DNA from: Bacteroides sp.
GTDB lineage: Bacteria; Bacteroidota; Bacteroidia; Bacteroidales; Bacteroidaceae
Direction of reading: 5' to 3'
DNA length: 64,000 nucleotides
NCBI GenBank assembly: GCA_019416685.1
Contig: DXWV01000033.1
Span: forward strand, 25,214 to 89,213
Each line of letters opens with the position of its first letter. Within the stretch, counting starts at the first letter, position 1. The notes under the pieces are model-generated. The model ran no database searches. It had not been told where the DNA came from and was given only the letters and a program-made list of their open reading frames with translations. A program made the position numbers and the translations under genes. Positions 33,460-43,116 of this stretch are shown piece by piece.

Positions 33460-36400
33460 AAATATTCGCCGATATAATGAACTTGAATGGTCTGAAGCAG
33501 CCGATTATTAAGATCCCGTATGTTCTTGAGATTTCCGAAAGAGTCATATTCGTAAGATGTTTTGATACCTCTGGCGTCTGTGATGGAGGTTACTCCTACC
33601 AATAATTTGAAGGTCATTGTGGTTACCTGGCTATTTATAAGTACATTTCTTAGATTATTTACCACATTCATATCAGGTGCATACGAATTGTATAATTGAT
33701 TCACCATATAATCGCCACCTAAACTTTGCACTACGTTGGCAAATGTGGCATTTCTGATTTCTGCTACGGGATGTGTGCCGTTGTAGGACCAGAGGTAGAC
33801 GGTGGATATACCTGAGGTCTCATCTGTAACCTGAACCAGCCTGTCACGATCATATTGGTAACTTTCCATAAGGACGTTGGTCAATTGGTATAATGCCGGA
33901 TTCTGGTTTTCGGTTATAAATTGCGAATTACCTAACCTATAGGAAATGGCAAAAGGAAGATTATTCGGATTCAGTTTTGCTATGTATTTGGCTGTAAGTT
34001 GGCTTTTATCGTTATATTCGTTTCGGTATGCATCCGTAATCCTTCCTTGTTTTATAGAAATACAGGTATGTATTTTGTTTTTTCGGGTATATGTATAATA
34101 TTGGGTAACTGTGTCTCCTTGTGAATCTATTGTAGAATATGATAAAGGAGTGTTTGCCATTATATTAGTACTGTATAATTTGTCTGCATAAGTATATTTT
34201 TGATAATTACTAGTAATATCTCCTGTTGTTTTTATTTCATCAATTCGTTTGTTATAGGGGATGACTCTGTATTTCACTATACCATAATCTTTATAGGCAA
34301 GAATTGCACCATATTCAGGACACTGACGCCAAATGAAGCGCATGTCTACATAATCGCCTACTACAAACATGGAACCAGTAGTAATGGGAGTATCATTCTT
34401 TTCAGGAATGCTATACTGATATTTTGTGACTTTCTTTTCATCTGTATGTTCGGTTTTCCTTTTTAACATTCCTCTTTTATATCGTTGGGAAGTTAATTTG
34501 AGCATATCAGCCCTAATATACATTTGGTAATTGGTTTCATCAATGTCTGCACAGTCCAAATCGGCTGAGGTGATATATTCATATACGATTTCATGTCTGT
34601 CAGCTCTTTGGGGGTCTAATGGATCCGGGTGTCCGTTTTTAATGATATTCTCCGTTACTTTAGCATATTCGATATGACTTCCTCCATTCAATGTAGTGGG
34701 AATGGGATGAGAGGTGAGGCTTATAATTGGAGTTTCAGCTTCCTCAAATAAAATGCATGAGCCTAAGCCATTGCCATCTAAGGGCTGTTTAGGCTGGTAG
34801 GCTTTAGCAATCATTGACCCGTATCTGGGAATATACGTCAGTACACCTGAACTGGGAGAGTCCCGCTCCCTGCCGTCTTCTGAATAGTTGTAGAGCCGGG
34901 CAATGGTATCGGTTCCGGTAATATGCTTTATCATTTTGATTCTACAACCGCCTGTCGCGTAGGTCTCTGAAGCGATAGGAGAACGGAGTGAGTAATAATG
35001 AATACTGATTTTTCCGCAATCGCTGCAATCCGGACCTTCAAATATATCATAAAAAAGTCCGCATAGCTCGGGTTGATAGCCGGACCACTCCATAGCCGGA
35101 TTTTTTAATTTAAATGTATAAGTCCCCCTTTGTATGGCATAAATGGATACCGGCTTATCTATACTATATTTATTAATACGGACAATCCTTTTCGTGTTGT
35201 CAGGGAAAGTTATTTCTACATAAGGTAGGGGCTGTCCATAAAATATAGTATCGTTGCTTGTCCACCCGGTAATGCAGGTATTATAACTTGCCGGATCGTC
35301 ATTCCCGATAATTCCTGCCGGATAGTATTGGGAGAAATCGAGACGGATGGATTGGGGAATCCATATGTTGCAGGATGTTTCAAGTAATTGCCCCATTCGT
35401 TTTCCTTTTAATGTTGTTTGATGAGCAAGAGTGTCTTGATAAACTTCTAAAGTCTCAAAAAAGGAATTATCAGAGACGGCAGTACGTTGAGCGGTCAATC
35501 CTAACTTGGAAAAAGTATTTGGCTCCCAAGTGAATTCCGACTTTCTTCCGGTAGGATAAGTGATGCTTTGAAGCATCCCTAAGGTGAAACCGTCGGGATA
35601 GGCGTGGCGGTTGCCGCTGTTGGCCGAAACGTATGGTCTTCTCTCGAAGTAGTTTGCAGCGGGATATAATGCGTTATTGGGTATCCAATATCCCCAATGA
35701 TCTCTTTGTCTTAGCTTTTTTCCATATATTTCATTGGTCGTATATCCGAATTTGAATGTTCTGGTAGTGGTGTGATCTTCTCCTGTGATTATCAGACTGT
35801 CCAATCTGGTACGTTGTATGACATCGTCCGTATCAAAATCAGAACGACAGAAGTTGATTGTTTTATAAATGACATTTTCTGCGAGTTTATTGGGAATATA
35901 TTTAATCGTTTTCAGTTGGCGGTGACAACTGTCTCCTTCATATTCAAAACGTGTTATGCTGTTTCGTCCAACAATTGACGTTAATTGTACTTTGTCTGTT
36001 ATTCGGGTTTCATAGGGTGTAGTGGAAATTCCGTTAACCAGCTGTTCCCGTTCTACACATGGAAAATGGAGCGTGGATGCATAATACTTAAGTTTATATT
36101 CCCAGTCAATAATAGAATAATCAGTGATAGCGCATTCTGTGTTTTTTATCACTTTATAATTAAACTCTATATGCTCTCCGGTCGGACTGGTAATCGAGGT
36201 CAACCACCAAGCTGAAGGATATTCATATGTTTCATCGCGTTCAAGCCCCGGATCATCGGGAAAGACTTGATCTTTTATCTTATATTGAAATTTGGAAAGT
36301 TCTTTTTGCTCAAATTTATAAATGTATCCGTTTGGGTCTTTAGCGATGAATATTCTTGATAGTCTGTATTCAATTGAGATGCTGCTTTCGCTTTGAATGG

Positions 36401-37046
36401 TACAGTGTCCATTCTTATCCATGACGAAGACTCCGGACATCCCCATGAAGTTGAAACTATAAGTATCTTGTGCAGTATCAAAATGCCCCTGGTCATATTG
36501 TTCACCATAATAGCTGCTCATGTAACCTATTTTGCAATAGTTGTTGATCATACGGTATTGGTCGCCTGGGTTGTAATCGAAGGTTCTGTTTTTAATAAGT
36601 TCAACAAACTCCCTTCGGTCATTCATACTTGTATAAGAGAATAATTCCTCTAACCGGTTGTATCCAACCACATTCGAGGCTAAATCATGCATCTCATCCG
36701 GCATTCCGCAAACGGACCGGGATATCATTCCACCTAAGCAAAGTGTCCATCCCAATCCTATCGGTCCGTCCTCTTCCATTACTTTAATTCCACCACCAAA
36801 ATAGTTTGTTTTTATAGGAATTTCGATGTCATGTTCTGTAATGTTGAGTAGTGGTATATCTATATTTATTCTTCCTGTATAAAGATCCGTTGGTATTTCT
36901 CCATATTTTTCTAAAGCCAGAGCCTCGGAAGAAGGTCTGGTAATGACGGGAGCCGGCTCGTCTTGTGCGAACAGGGGGGAAGACGGATAGGATAAGATAA
37001 GTCCTGAGAATATCAGGATTCTGATTCGAAATAGTATCTTTTTCAT
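33456..37046 (-). CDS. YD-repeat/RHS-associated secreted protein
   Basis: This 1196-residue protein has a signal peptide (about 1-28, ending LFAQ) and an N-terminal beta-rich domain typical of Bacteroidetes RHS partners (IPTDLYTGRINIDIPLLNI and GPIGLGWTLCLGGMISRSV). YD repeats end the chain (YEYDSFGNLKNIRDLNNR). It has no toxin tip. It is translationally coupled to the RHS toxin (4-bp overlap) and follows the sorting-domain protein by 7 bp, so all three are one operon. By analogy with RHS/TcB-TcC cages it may complete the shell around the toxin; this is inference. Confidence 0.8.
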   Translation of the reverse strand: MKKILFRIRILIFSGLILSYPSSPLFAQDEPAPVITRPSSEALALEKYGEIPTDLYTGRINIDIPLLNITEHDIEIPIKTNYFGGGIKVMEEDGPIGLGWTLCLGGMISRSVCGMPDEMHDLASNVVGYNRLEELFSYTSMNDRREFVELIKNRTFDYNPGDQYRMINNYCKIGYMSSYYGEQYDQGHFDTAQDTYSFNFMGMSGVFVMDKNGHCTIQSESSISIEYRLSRIFIAKDPNGYIYKFEQKELSKFQYKIKDQVFPDDPGLERDETYEYPSAWWLTSITSPTGEHIEFNYKVIKNTECAITDYSIIDWEYKLKYYASTLHFPCVEREQLVNGISTTPYETRITDKVQLTSIVGRNSITRFEYEGDSCHRQLKTIKYIPNKLAENVIYKTINFCRSDFDTDDVIQRTRLDSLIITGEDHTTTRTFKFGYTTNEIYGKKLRQRDHWGYWIPNNALYPAANYFERRPYVSANSGNRHAYPDGFTLGMLQSITYPTGRKSEFTWEPNTFSKLGLTAQRTAVSDNSFFETLEVYQDTLAHQTTLKGKRMGQLLETSCNIWIPQSIRLDFSQYYPAGIIGNDDPASYNTCITGWTSNDTIFYGQPLPYVEITFPDNTKRIVRINKYSIDKPVSIYAIQRGTYTFKLKNPAMEWSGYQPELCGLFYDIFEGPDCSDCGKISIHYYSLRSPIASETYATGGCRIKMIKHITGTDTIARLYNYSEDGRERDSPSSGVLTYIPRYGSMIAKAYQPKQPLDGNGLGSCILFEEAETPIISLTSHPIPTTLNGGSHIEYAKVTENIIKNGHPDPLDPQRADRHEIVYEYITSADLDCADIDETNYQMYIRADMLKLTSQRYKRGMLKRKTEHTDEKKVTKYQYSIPEKNDTPITTGSMFVVGDYVDMRFIWRQCPEYGAILAYKDYGIVKYRVIPYNKRIDEIKTTGDITSNYQKYTYADKLYSTNIMANTPLSYSTIDSQGDTVTQYYTYTRKNKIHTCISIKQGRITDAYRNEYNDKSQLTAKYIAKLNPNNLPFAISYRLGNSQFITENQNPALYQLTNVLMESYQYDRDRLVQVTDETSGISTVYLWSYNGTHPVAEIRNATFANVVQSLGGDYMVNQLYNSYAPDMNVVNNLRNVLINSQVTTMTFKLLVGVTSITDARGIKTSYEYDSFGNLKNIRDLNNRLLQTIQVHYIGEYL

Positions 37047-37053
37047 AGTATTA

Positions 37054-38220
37054 TTATTTTATTATTTTCTCACTGAATACTTTTTCATTCACACAGATTT
37101 GCAGGATATACTCTCCTTTGGGATATTTATCCATATCGATGTAATGTTGATATACTCCTCCCGGACATTTCTTTACGATACTATGAGTAAGCTGTTGGCC
37201 TGCTATGTTGTACAATCTATAAGAAATGTCTGCATAGTCAGAGAGATAAAATTCAAAAGTAAACTCTGTTTGTACAGGGTTGGGATAGACATTGTATGAA
37301 AAGTCTAAAGACAATTTGTTTGAGTTGTCTTGAATTTTATGATCGTCTTTCTCATTCTTATGGACGGCATCTGCCAATATCTTTTTCTGTAATTCCAGAT
37401 TGGCGGTATCACTTTTCAGATACATGTGTTTACCCGGTGGGTAGTAGAATGCTGTAGAAAAATATGCTGTTTTTAAGCTATCAGACAGATTACCGGTACG
37501 TATTGTTTCGAAAATGGGATAGCGATATCCGGAAGCATACCATTGATGGGTTTCTACAATAATGGTCCGTTCGTTTTGCCTTATGATATTGTCAATGGAA
37601 TCTTCTGGCAGAATCCCATAAGCCGGGTTGTCCATGCTTTCGGAAAGATTCTTTAGGGGAGAAATCGTTTCACTGATTAATTTGGTCATTTTTATCCGTA
37701 GAACGTGTTTCAGAGTATCTTTTCCGGGTAAGATAATCATTCCGTATGCATCGGCTTCGGTTGTGTTTCGTCCCACCGTGGAAATGTGTAACCGTCCGCA
37801 ATACTTCCCTTCTCCCTGATAATATCCTTGAACTTTATCTCCATAATGCATGGGAAGCCGCAAAAGGAGTTCAGGCTTTGAGTTTTCTATTTGAGTGGTT
37901 GAATTTTCAAATCCCCATGACAATACTGAATCTTTTTGCCAGCCATAATAATAACGAGTATGGTGCTCTCTCCCTACTATAATAGAATCGGCTCCTTTTT
38001 GGGCAGAATAAATGAGAGTATATTTCTTGTTTATCGGAGATAATTTCCCGAAATCCCAAAGTACATCTCTGCCGGACCGGCCGGGAGCTTTATATTCTAT
38101 TTGCTGTTTGACAATGGTGTCATTAACTCTGAATTTATTAAGTTCAGAAGTGAGACTGCATTGAGAATATAAATCAATTATTCTCCAAAGGCATAAAAAG
38201 AACAGTAAGTAGTGTTTCAT
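37054..38220 (-). CDS. Secreted protein with T9SS-type C-terminal sorting domain
   Basis: This 388-residue protein has a signal peptide (about 1-19) and a central region of unknown fold. The C-terminal domain of about 75 residues (YNVYPNPVQTEFTFEFYL, then YRLYNIAGQQL and GEYILQICVNEKVFSEKIIK) matches the type A sorting domain of the type IX secretion system. It is the first gene of the RHS operon. Most gut Bacteroides are thought to lack a complete type IX system, so the domain may be used differently or be a leftover. Otherwise the function is unknown. Confidence 0.75.
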   Translation of the reverse strand: MKHYLLFFLCLWRIIDLYSQCSLTSELNKFRVNDTIVKQQIEYKAPGRSGRDVLWDFGKLSPINKKYTLIYSAQKGADSIIVGREHHTRYYYGWQKDSVLSWGFENSTTQIENSKPELLLRLPMHYGDKVQGYYQGEGKYCGRLHISTVGRNTTEADAYGMIILPGKDTLKHVLRIKMTKLISETISPLKNLSESMDNPAYGILPEDSIDNIIRQNERTIIVETHQWYASGYRYPIFETIRTGNLSDSLKTAYFSTAFYYPPGKHMYLKSDTANLELQKKILADAVHKNEKDDHKIQDNSNKLSLDFSYNVYPNPVQTEFTFEFYLSDYADISYRLYNIAGQQLTHSIVKKCPGGVYQHYIDMDKYPKGEYILQICVNEKVFSEKIIK

Positions 38221-38286
38221 AGGATATTGTTATAAAGGTTATTTGTGTGTTGTTAAAACGAGAAAAAGGGGTTGGCAAGTCTTTTC

Positions 38287-40053
38287 TTAGAGGTATTTCT
38301 TCAACTTCCTACTCCATATCTCATATCCTTCCTCTGTCAGATGTAACCCATCTCTTGTCAACTCCTTTCGTAGGATATTTGTTCCCTTTTCTGTAAAAAG
38401 AGGGAATAGGTTGATAAATGGTATCTTCCGGGAGGTGGCGAGAATTTCCAGTTTCCGGTTAATTTCCGGTACGATGTCTGTTTTACCAATCATCGTTTTG
38501 TATTTACATACGGATTCATTGATAGGAAGCAAGCTTTGGAGATATAGTTTCGTGTCGGGTGACTCTTTCTGTATTCTGTCTATCAGGAGGGTGATAAGTG
38601 TCACGACGCTGTCTGCTGTGAGATTGTGTGATACATCATTGATACCTATCAGCAAGAAGAGTTTTGCCGGATGTCCGGGCAGAATCTGATGTAGACGGTC
38701 GTATATTCCCATTGCTTCATCTCCGATGATGCCCCGGTTGCGTACATGCTTCTTCTTTAACCGTGTACCCCAGTCTTTTCCGTTTTCGGTGAGACTATTG
38801 CCCAGCATGACAATATCTTTTGTACTGATGGCAGGCTCATCTTCAAATTGTAGAAAGCGTTTATAGTAGTGTTCGGTATAAGTTCGTTCGGTAGGATAGA
38901 TAGACGCAGCTACAGCATTGGCTACCAGCGAACGAAGCCGGGTTGTTTTACCTTTGTCATCCGGATGTACGCTGTTGGTCAGCAGAATAACGGCAGTGTC
39001 ATTGTCGGGATCAATGGTGATGGAAGTACCTGTATATCCTGTATGTCCGTAAGTGTTTGGCCCCAACAAATCACCGTTATTAGATGCATACGGAGAAAAG
39101 AGATCCCATCCTAATGCGCGTCCCAGACCGGGGATATGCCGCGGAATACTTCTCATTGTTTTTACTCCTGATGGACTGAGGATACGATGTCCGTTATATT
39201 CTCCGTTGTTGAGTAACATTACAGCGAGTATAGCCAGGTCATTGGCATCGGAGAAAACACCTGCATTACCTGAGATACCTGCGTTCATGATACGTGCCAA
39301 CGGATCGTGAACAACTCCTTTGAGAATACTTCCATCCTTTTGCTTTTCGGTAGGAGCACACCGTTCCAATGTTTCTCCGACAGGACAATAATCGGTATGT
39401 TGCATACCCAACGGATCAAAAATATGCGTTTTTGCAAAATTACGCAGGCTTTGTCCACAGACTGTTTCAATGATATGTTGTAGGACAATATAGTTGAGGC
39501 AACTGTATTGGAAGTCTGTCCCTGGCTTAAAATTAGTTTTGCAACCGGAAATGTATTCTATGAGCCCTTTAGGATTCGGAGCACCATATTTAGCTATTAA
39601 TTCCTTTACCGGAGCATAAGGTGGGAGTCCGGAAGTGTGTGTCATGAGATCGGTGATACGGATATCTTCGGGGAATCCCGGAATATAGAGACTGACACGG
39701 TCTGTGAGCCGGAGTTGACCACGTTCAATGAGAATCATAGCACTGATAGCGGTTGATATGGCTTTGCTAACGGAAGCCATGTCAAATACAGTATTGACAT
39801 TCATCGGTTCTGTATCAGGGAACAGTTGCTTATTTCCATAGGCTTTCAGATAAGCTAACTTGCCATGGCGTACGATGGCGAGTACAGCACCGGGAATTTC
39901 TTTGTTGTTTATAGCTGTTTCAATAGCTTTATCAGCATATGTAAGCTGACGGGAGTTCATACCTGTTTGTTCGGGAGCTACGCGTTGTAACGGTTGTCCC
40001 AAGACTTGGAAAGAGAGGAAGAATAGACTTAATATTGTGAAGGATGTTTTCAT
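38287..40053 (-). CDS. Serine beta-lactamase-fold hydrolase fused to SGNH/GDSL hydrolase
   Basis: This 588-residue secreted protein joins two hydrolases. After a signal peptide (about 1-19), residues about 25-390 form a class C beta-lactamase/penicillin-binding-protein fold with the nucleophile motif SVSK, YSCLNY in the place of YxN and HTGYTG in the place of the KTG box. Residues about 405-588 form an SGNH hydrolase with GNSLTENG (nucleophile Ser), GINDVS and the catalytic pair in DGLHLTEEGY. It is the last gene of the peptidoglycan-salvage block, so muropeptide trimming plus deacylation (for example de-O-acetylation) is a reasonable guess. Confidence 0.85.
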   Translation of the reverse strand: MKTSFTILSLFFLSFQVLGQPLQRVAPEQTGMNSRQLTYADKAIETAINNKEIPGAVLAIVRHGKLAYLKAYGNKQLFPDTEPMNVNTVFDMASVSKAISTAISAMILIERGQLRLTDRVSLYIPGFPEDIRITDLMTHTSGLPPYAPVKELIAKYGAPNPKGLIEYISGCKTNFKPGTDFQYSCLNYIVLQHIIETVCGQSLRNFAKTHIFDPLGMQHTDYCPVGETLERCAPTEKQKDGSILKGVVHDPLARIMNAGISGNAGVFSDANDLAILAVMLLNNGEYNGHRILSPSGVKTMRSIPRHIPGLGRALGWDLFSPYASNNGDLLGPNTYGHTGYTGTSITIDPDNDTAVILLTNSVHPDDKGKTTRLRSLVANAVAASIYPTERTYTEHYYKRFLQFEDEPAISTKDIVMLGNSLTENGKDWGTRLKKKHVRNRGIIGDEAMGIYDRLHQILPGHPAKLFLLIGINDVSHNLTADSVVTLITLLIDRIQKESPDTKLYLQSLLPINESVCKYKTMIGKTDIVPEINRKLEILATSRKIPFINLFPLFTEKGTNILRKELTRDGLHLTEEGYEIWSRKLKKYL

Positions 40054-40096
40054 ATGAATGCGTAGTTTAGATAAAGTAGGATAAGGTTTGTATTAT

Positions 40097-40199
40097 TGAA
40101 ACGCGGATTTACCCGGATTTTCGCAAAAAGAAACAGATATAAAAGAAAGAATTACAGTCTTTAATTCTGCGTTAATTCGCATAAATCCGCGTTTTGTCA
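40097..40199. repeat. Long hairpin repeat, GAAACGCGGATT family (third copy)
   Basis: TGAAACGCGGATTTA (40097-40111) pairs with TAAATCCGCGTTTTG (from 40182), and inner segments CGCAAAAAG/TTAATTCGC continue imperfectly. It belongs with 4191-4293 and 7666-7840. It separates murQ from the last gene and may end or attenuate the operon transcript. Confidence 0.8.
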
Positions 40200-40252
40200 G
40201 ATAAGTAATACTTTATGAAACCCTGTGGCCTTTATGGTGAACTGAATCTTGT

Positions 40253-41068
40253 TTATTGTCCCGCTTTATAAGCGTCTACTGCTTTCTTTACTGAACCATG
40301 CATCAGTAGCAATGCTCTTGCCTGGTCATAATCCAGTCCGAGTTCTTCAACAATCATGCGCGTACCACGGTCTACCAGTTTCTGATTGCTAAGCTGCATG
40401 TTAACCATCTTGTTACCCTTCACACGTCCCAGCTGAATCATTACAGAAGTAGTGATCATATTCAGGATCATTTTTTGTCCTGTCCCCGATTTCATACGTG
40501 AACTTCCTGTAACATATTCCGGTCCTACAATCATCTCAATAGGAATATCGGCTTCTGCTGCCATAGGTGAATCGGGATTGCTGGTGATACATCCGGTCAG
40601 GATACCATGTTCGCGAGCGGCGTGCATGGCTCCGATGACGTAAGGAGTAGTACCCGACGCAGCAATACCGATAACCGTATCTTTGTCATTGATGTTATGT
40701 TCCATCAATTCTTCCCAACCACGGGTCGTATTATCTTCGGCATTCTCTACTGGGTTACGAAGGGCTGTGTCCCCACCGGCAATCAGTCCGATGACCAATG
40801 TGGGAGGCATACCGAAGGTTGGAGGTATTTCCGAAGCGTCAAGTACTCCCAGGCGTCCGCTTGTTCCGGCACCCATATAGAATATACGTCCTCCCTGCTT
40901 CATGCGAGGTACGATCCGGCTTACCAGTTTCTCTATTTGCGGAATGGCCTTTTGCGTAGCAAGGGCTACTTTCTGGTCTTCCGTATTGATGTCTTCCAGT
41001 ATTTCCCGGATAGACTTTTTCTCTAAATCGTTGTAGAGCGAAGGTTGCTCTGATATTTTGATAAACAT
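40253..41068 (-). CDS. murQ: N-acetylmuramic acid 6-phosphate etherase MurQ
   Basis: This 271-residue SIS-domain enzyme cleaves the lactyl ether of MurNAc-6-phosphate to GlcNAc-6-phosphate and D-lactate. The hallmark GAGTSGRLGVLDASE (66-80) contains Glu80, matching catalytic Glu83 of E. coli MurQ, and Glu111 in the AEDN segment matches Glu114. It is about 30 residues shorter than the E. coli enzyme at the C-terminus. It follows the kinase gene by 15 bp, as in the murTKQ cluster of Tannerella forsythia. Confidence 0.97.
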   Translation of the reverse strand: MFIKISEQPSLYNDLEKKSIREILEDINTEDQKVALATQKAIPQIEKLVSRIVPRMKQGGRIFYMGAGTSGRLGVLDASEIPPTFGMPPTLVIGLIAGGDTALRNPVENAEDNTTRGWEELMEHNINDKDTVIGIAASGTTPYVIGAMHAAREHGILTGCITSNPDSPMAAEADIPIEMIVGPEYVTGSSRMKSGTGQKMILNMITTSVMIQLGRVKGNKMVNMQLSNQKLVDRGTRMIVEELGLDYDQARALLLMHGSVKKAVDAYKAGQ

Positions 41069-41083
41069 TGGGTATATTATGAT

Positions 41084-41920
41084 TTATGAATTGTGAAATG
41101 TCATTAGGCCTTGCATGGGGCTTTTGACGATAACTCCTATTTGTACTCCCAGCTCATGGGCGGCTTCGTGCAATACCTCCTGATAATGGTAGGCAACGGA
41201 ACCGATGAAATGTGCCGGATAATTTTGATAGTCATACTGCATCACATTACGTTTCAGGAAGGCTTTGAAGCTGCCAAGAACCAGTGCATGCACAGATGGC
41301 TCATGAATATTCTCTGCCAGAAACGGAGAAAGGCTTGCCAGAAAACGATTTGGGAATGGCTGACGATATACACGGTCGATAATTTCGGGAGGTGTCAGGC
41401 CGGTTTTTTTCATAAACTTTTCTTTCAATTCCGGGGGCATCTGGTTTTTCAGAATGTCGCCTATCAGAAGTTTTCCTAATACAGCACCACTACCTTCGTC
41501 TCCTAAAATGAATCCTAACGGGGAAACATTGTTCACAATTTTTTCGCCGTCATAGAAACAGGAGTTCGAACCGGTTCCCAAAATACAGGCAATGCCCGGT
41601 TTGTGTCCACACAAACTACGGGTGACAGCCAGCATATCCGTATTGACTTCAATGCCGTTCTTGACGTTCAGATGGAGAGAAAGTGCATTGTGCATCATTG
41701 GCACCTTGTCCGGCACACATCCTGCTCCATAAAAGTAAACAGCGTCGAGCGCATTGGTTTCCAGATGGGGGAGTAGTGCAGTAGCTATCTCATTCCCTAT
41801 TTCTTCCTCTGATTGAAAGAAAGGATTCATACCTTTCGTAACTATCTGTCGGACGAGTTGTCCTTGTCCTACAACGCACCAATCGGTTTTTGTAGAACCA
41901 CTATCTGCTATTAATATCAT
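41084..41920 (-). CDS. murK: N-acetylmuramic acid/N-acetylglucosamine kinase (MurK-like, BadF/BadG family)
   Basis: This 278-residue cytosolic ASKHA-fold kinase starts with the phosphate-binding motif DSGSTKTDW (6-14) and has the adenosine-side motif CILGTGSNS and GDEGSGAVLG. Such kinases phosphorylate amino sugars at O-6. The genomic order MurT-MurK-MurQ matches the Tannerella forsythia MurNAc pathway, which supports MurNAc as the substrate, with GlcNAc also possible. The start overlaps the upstream murT-like stop by 4 bp. Confidence 0.85.
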   Translation of the reverse strand: MILIADSGSTKTDWCVVGQGQLVRQIVTKGMNPFFQSEEEIGNEIATALLPHLETNALDAVYFYGAGCVPDKVPMMHNALSLHLNVKNGIEVNTDMLAVTRSLCGHKPGIACILGTGSNSCFYDGEKIVNNVSPLGFILGDEGSGAVLGKLLIGDILKNQMPPELKEKFMKKTGLTPPEIIDRVYRQPFPNRFLASLSPFLAENIHEPSVHALVLGSFKAFLKRNVMQYDYQNYPAHFIGSVAYHYQEVLHEAAHELGVQIGVIVKSPMQGLMTFHNS

Positions 41921-43080
41921 ATCTTTATATATATTTTTTTCTTATACAATAGGTAACCGATGCTCCAGTTGAGTATCACAAATAGAAGAGCGAATACTAA
42001 TGAGCCGGGGTAATCACCCAATAAAGGCTGAAGAATACCACTATAGATGTAACCATGCAGGCTGATTGTTGCTCCGTCCAATGCGACTCGTATGTTACCC
42101 AATAAAATAGAAAGTACAGCTGCCAGTACATAGATAAAGAGTGGATTTACACCAAACGATTCAAAGAACCGGCTCCACGATTTATAACCTTTTACATCGA
42201 TAATCCAGATAAGTAGCGCCAAGAAGCTGGAACCCAGTCCGCAAGTAACAATGGCGAAAGTAGGCGACCATATTTTCTTATTGATCGGACAACCGTAGCT
42301 GAGCAGGAATCCTAAGAAAGTAAGAATTGTTCCGATAAGGAACAGGCGTTCGAGTTTTTCGTTGATGTCCTTTACTTCCATTAGTAGTTTGCCAACGCAG
42401 AAACCTATCAGCACGTGTGCTATAGCCGGGATGGTACTTAACAGCCCTTCGGGATCGATACCATTGTCCTTGTACATATGCGCTTCACCAAGCACAGCAC
42501 GGTCAACGATGGAAAGTATGTTCGTGTCGTTATATTCGAACCCATTACCGGTGATAAGCAGGATAAAATAACCTACCAATAAACTTACAATCAGATAAGG
42601 GATATATTTGTGCTTCATCGTTAAAGCGATGATAGCAGTTGCGCCATAGCATAGTGCTAAGCGTTGCATCACTCCTAAAATACGAATATGATCGAAGGTC
42701 CAGGCCGATTGGCCAAGCCGTGAAAGAAAAGAGATTTCTTCACCGGAAAGTGAATTCCAGGTGCGGCAAAACATAGAGAACCAGGCAATGCCCAGGCCAA
42801 TGGCAAAAATGACAATGGTACGTTTAAGAATCTTTAGAGCGGCTGAGTGGCTGAACTCAAAGTTGTATTTCCTCAGGGAAATATAGGTGGATATCCCCAT
42901 GATAAACATGAAAAAAGGAAATACGAGGTCGGTTGGTGTCAGACCATTCCACTTAGCGTGTCCTAACGGGGCGTAGACGTACGACCACGAACCGGGATTG
43001 TTCACCATAATCATTCCTGCTATGGTGATACCTCTTAATATGTCGAGGGCTAAGAGGCGTTTGCTGGTTGTTTTATTCAT
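41917..43080 (-). CDS. murT: MurT-like MurNAc transporter (DUF5009/NagX-type membrane protein)
   Basis: This 387-residue protein has about 10-11 membrane helices and starts with the motif RLLALDILRGITIAGMIMVNN of the DUF5009/heparan-glucosaminide acetyltransferase-like group. In Tannerella forsythia a homologue next to murK and murQ was reported as the inner-membrane MurNAc transporter MurT. The identical order and the 4-bp overlap with murK support that role here. The alternative is a membrane O-acyltransferase (NagX) acting on amino sugars. Confidence 0.75.
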   Translation of the reverse strand: MNKTTSKRLLALDILRGITIAGMIMVNNPGSWSYVYAPLGHAKWNGLTPTDLVFPFFMFIMGISTYISLRKYNFEFSHSAALKILKRTIVIFAIGLGIAWFSMFCRTWNSLSGEEISFLSRLGQSAWTFDHIRILGVMQRLALCYGATAIIALTMKHKYIPYLIVSLLVGYFILLITGNGFEYNDTNILSIVDRAVLGEAHMYKDNGIDPEGLLSTIPAIAHVLIGFCVGKLLMEVKDINEKLERLFLIGTILTFLGFLLSYGCPINKKIWSPTFAIVTCGLGSSFLALLIWIIDVKGYKSWSRFFESFGVNPLFIYVLAAVLSILLGNIRVALDGATISLHGYIYSGILQPLLGDYPGSLVFALLFVILNWSIGYLLYKKKIYIKI

Positions 43081-43116
43081 TTTTAATGGCTTTATGTGTT
43101 AAGTTTATATTTGGGG

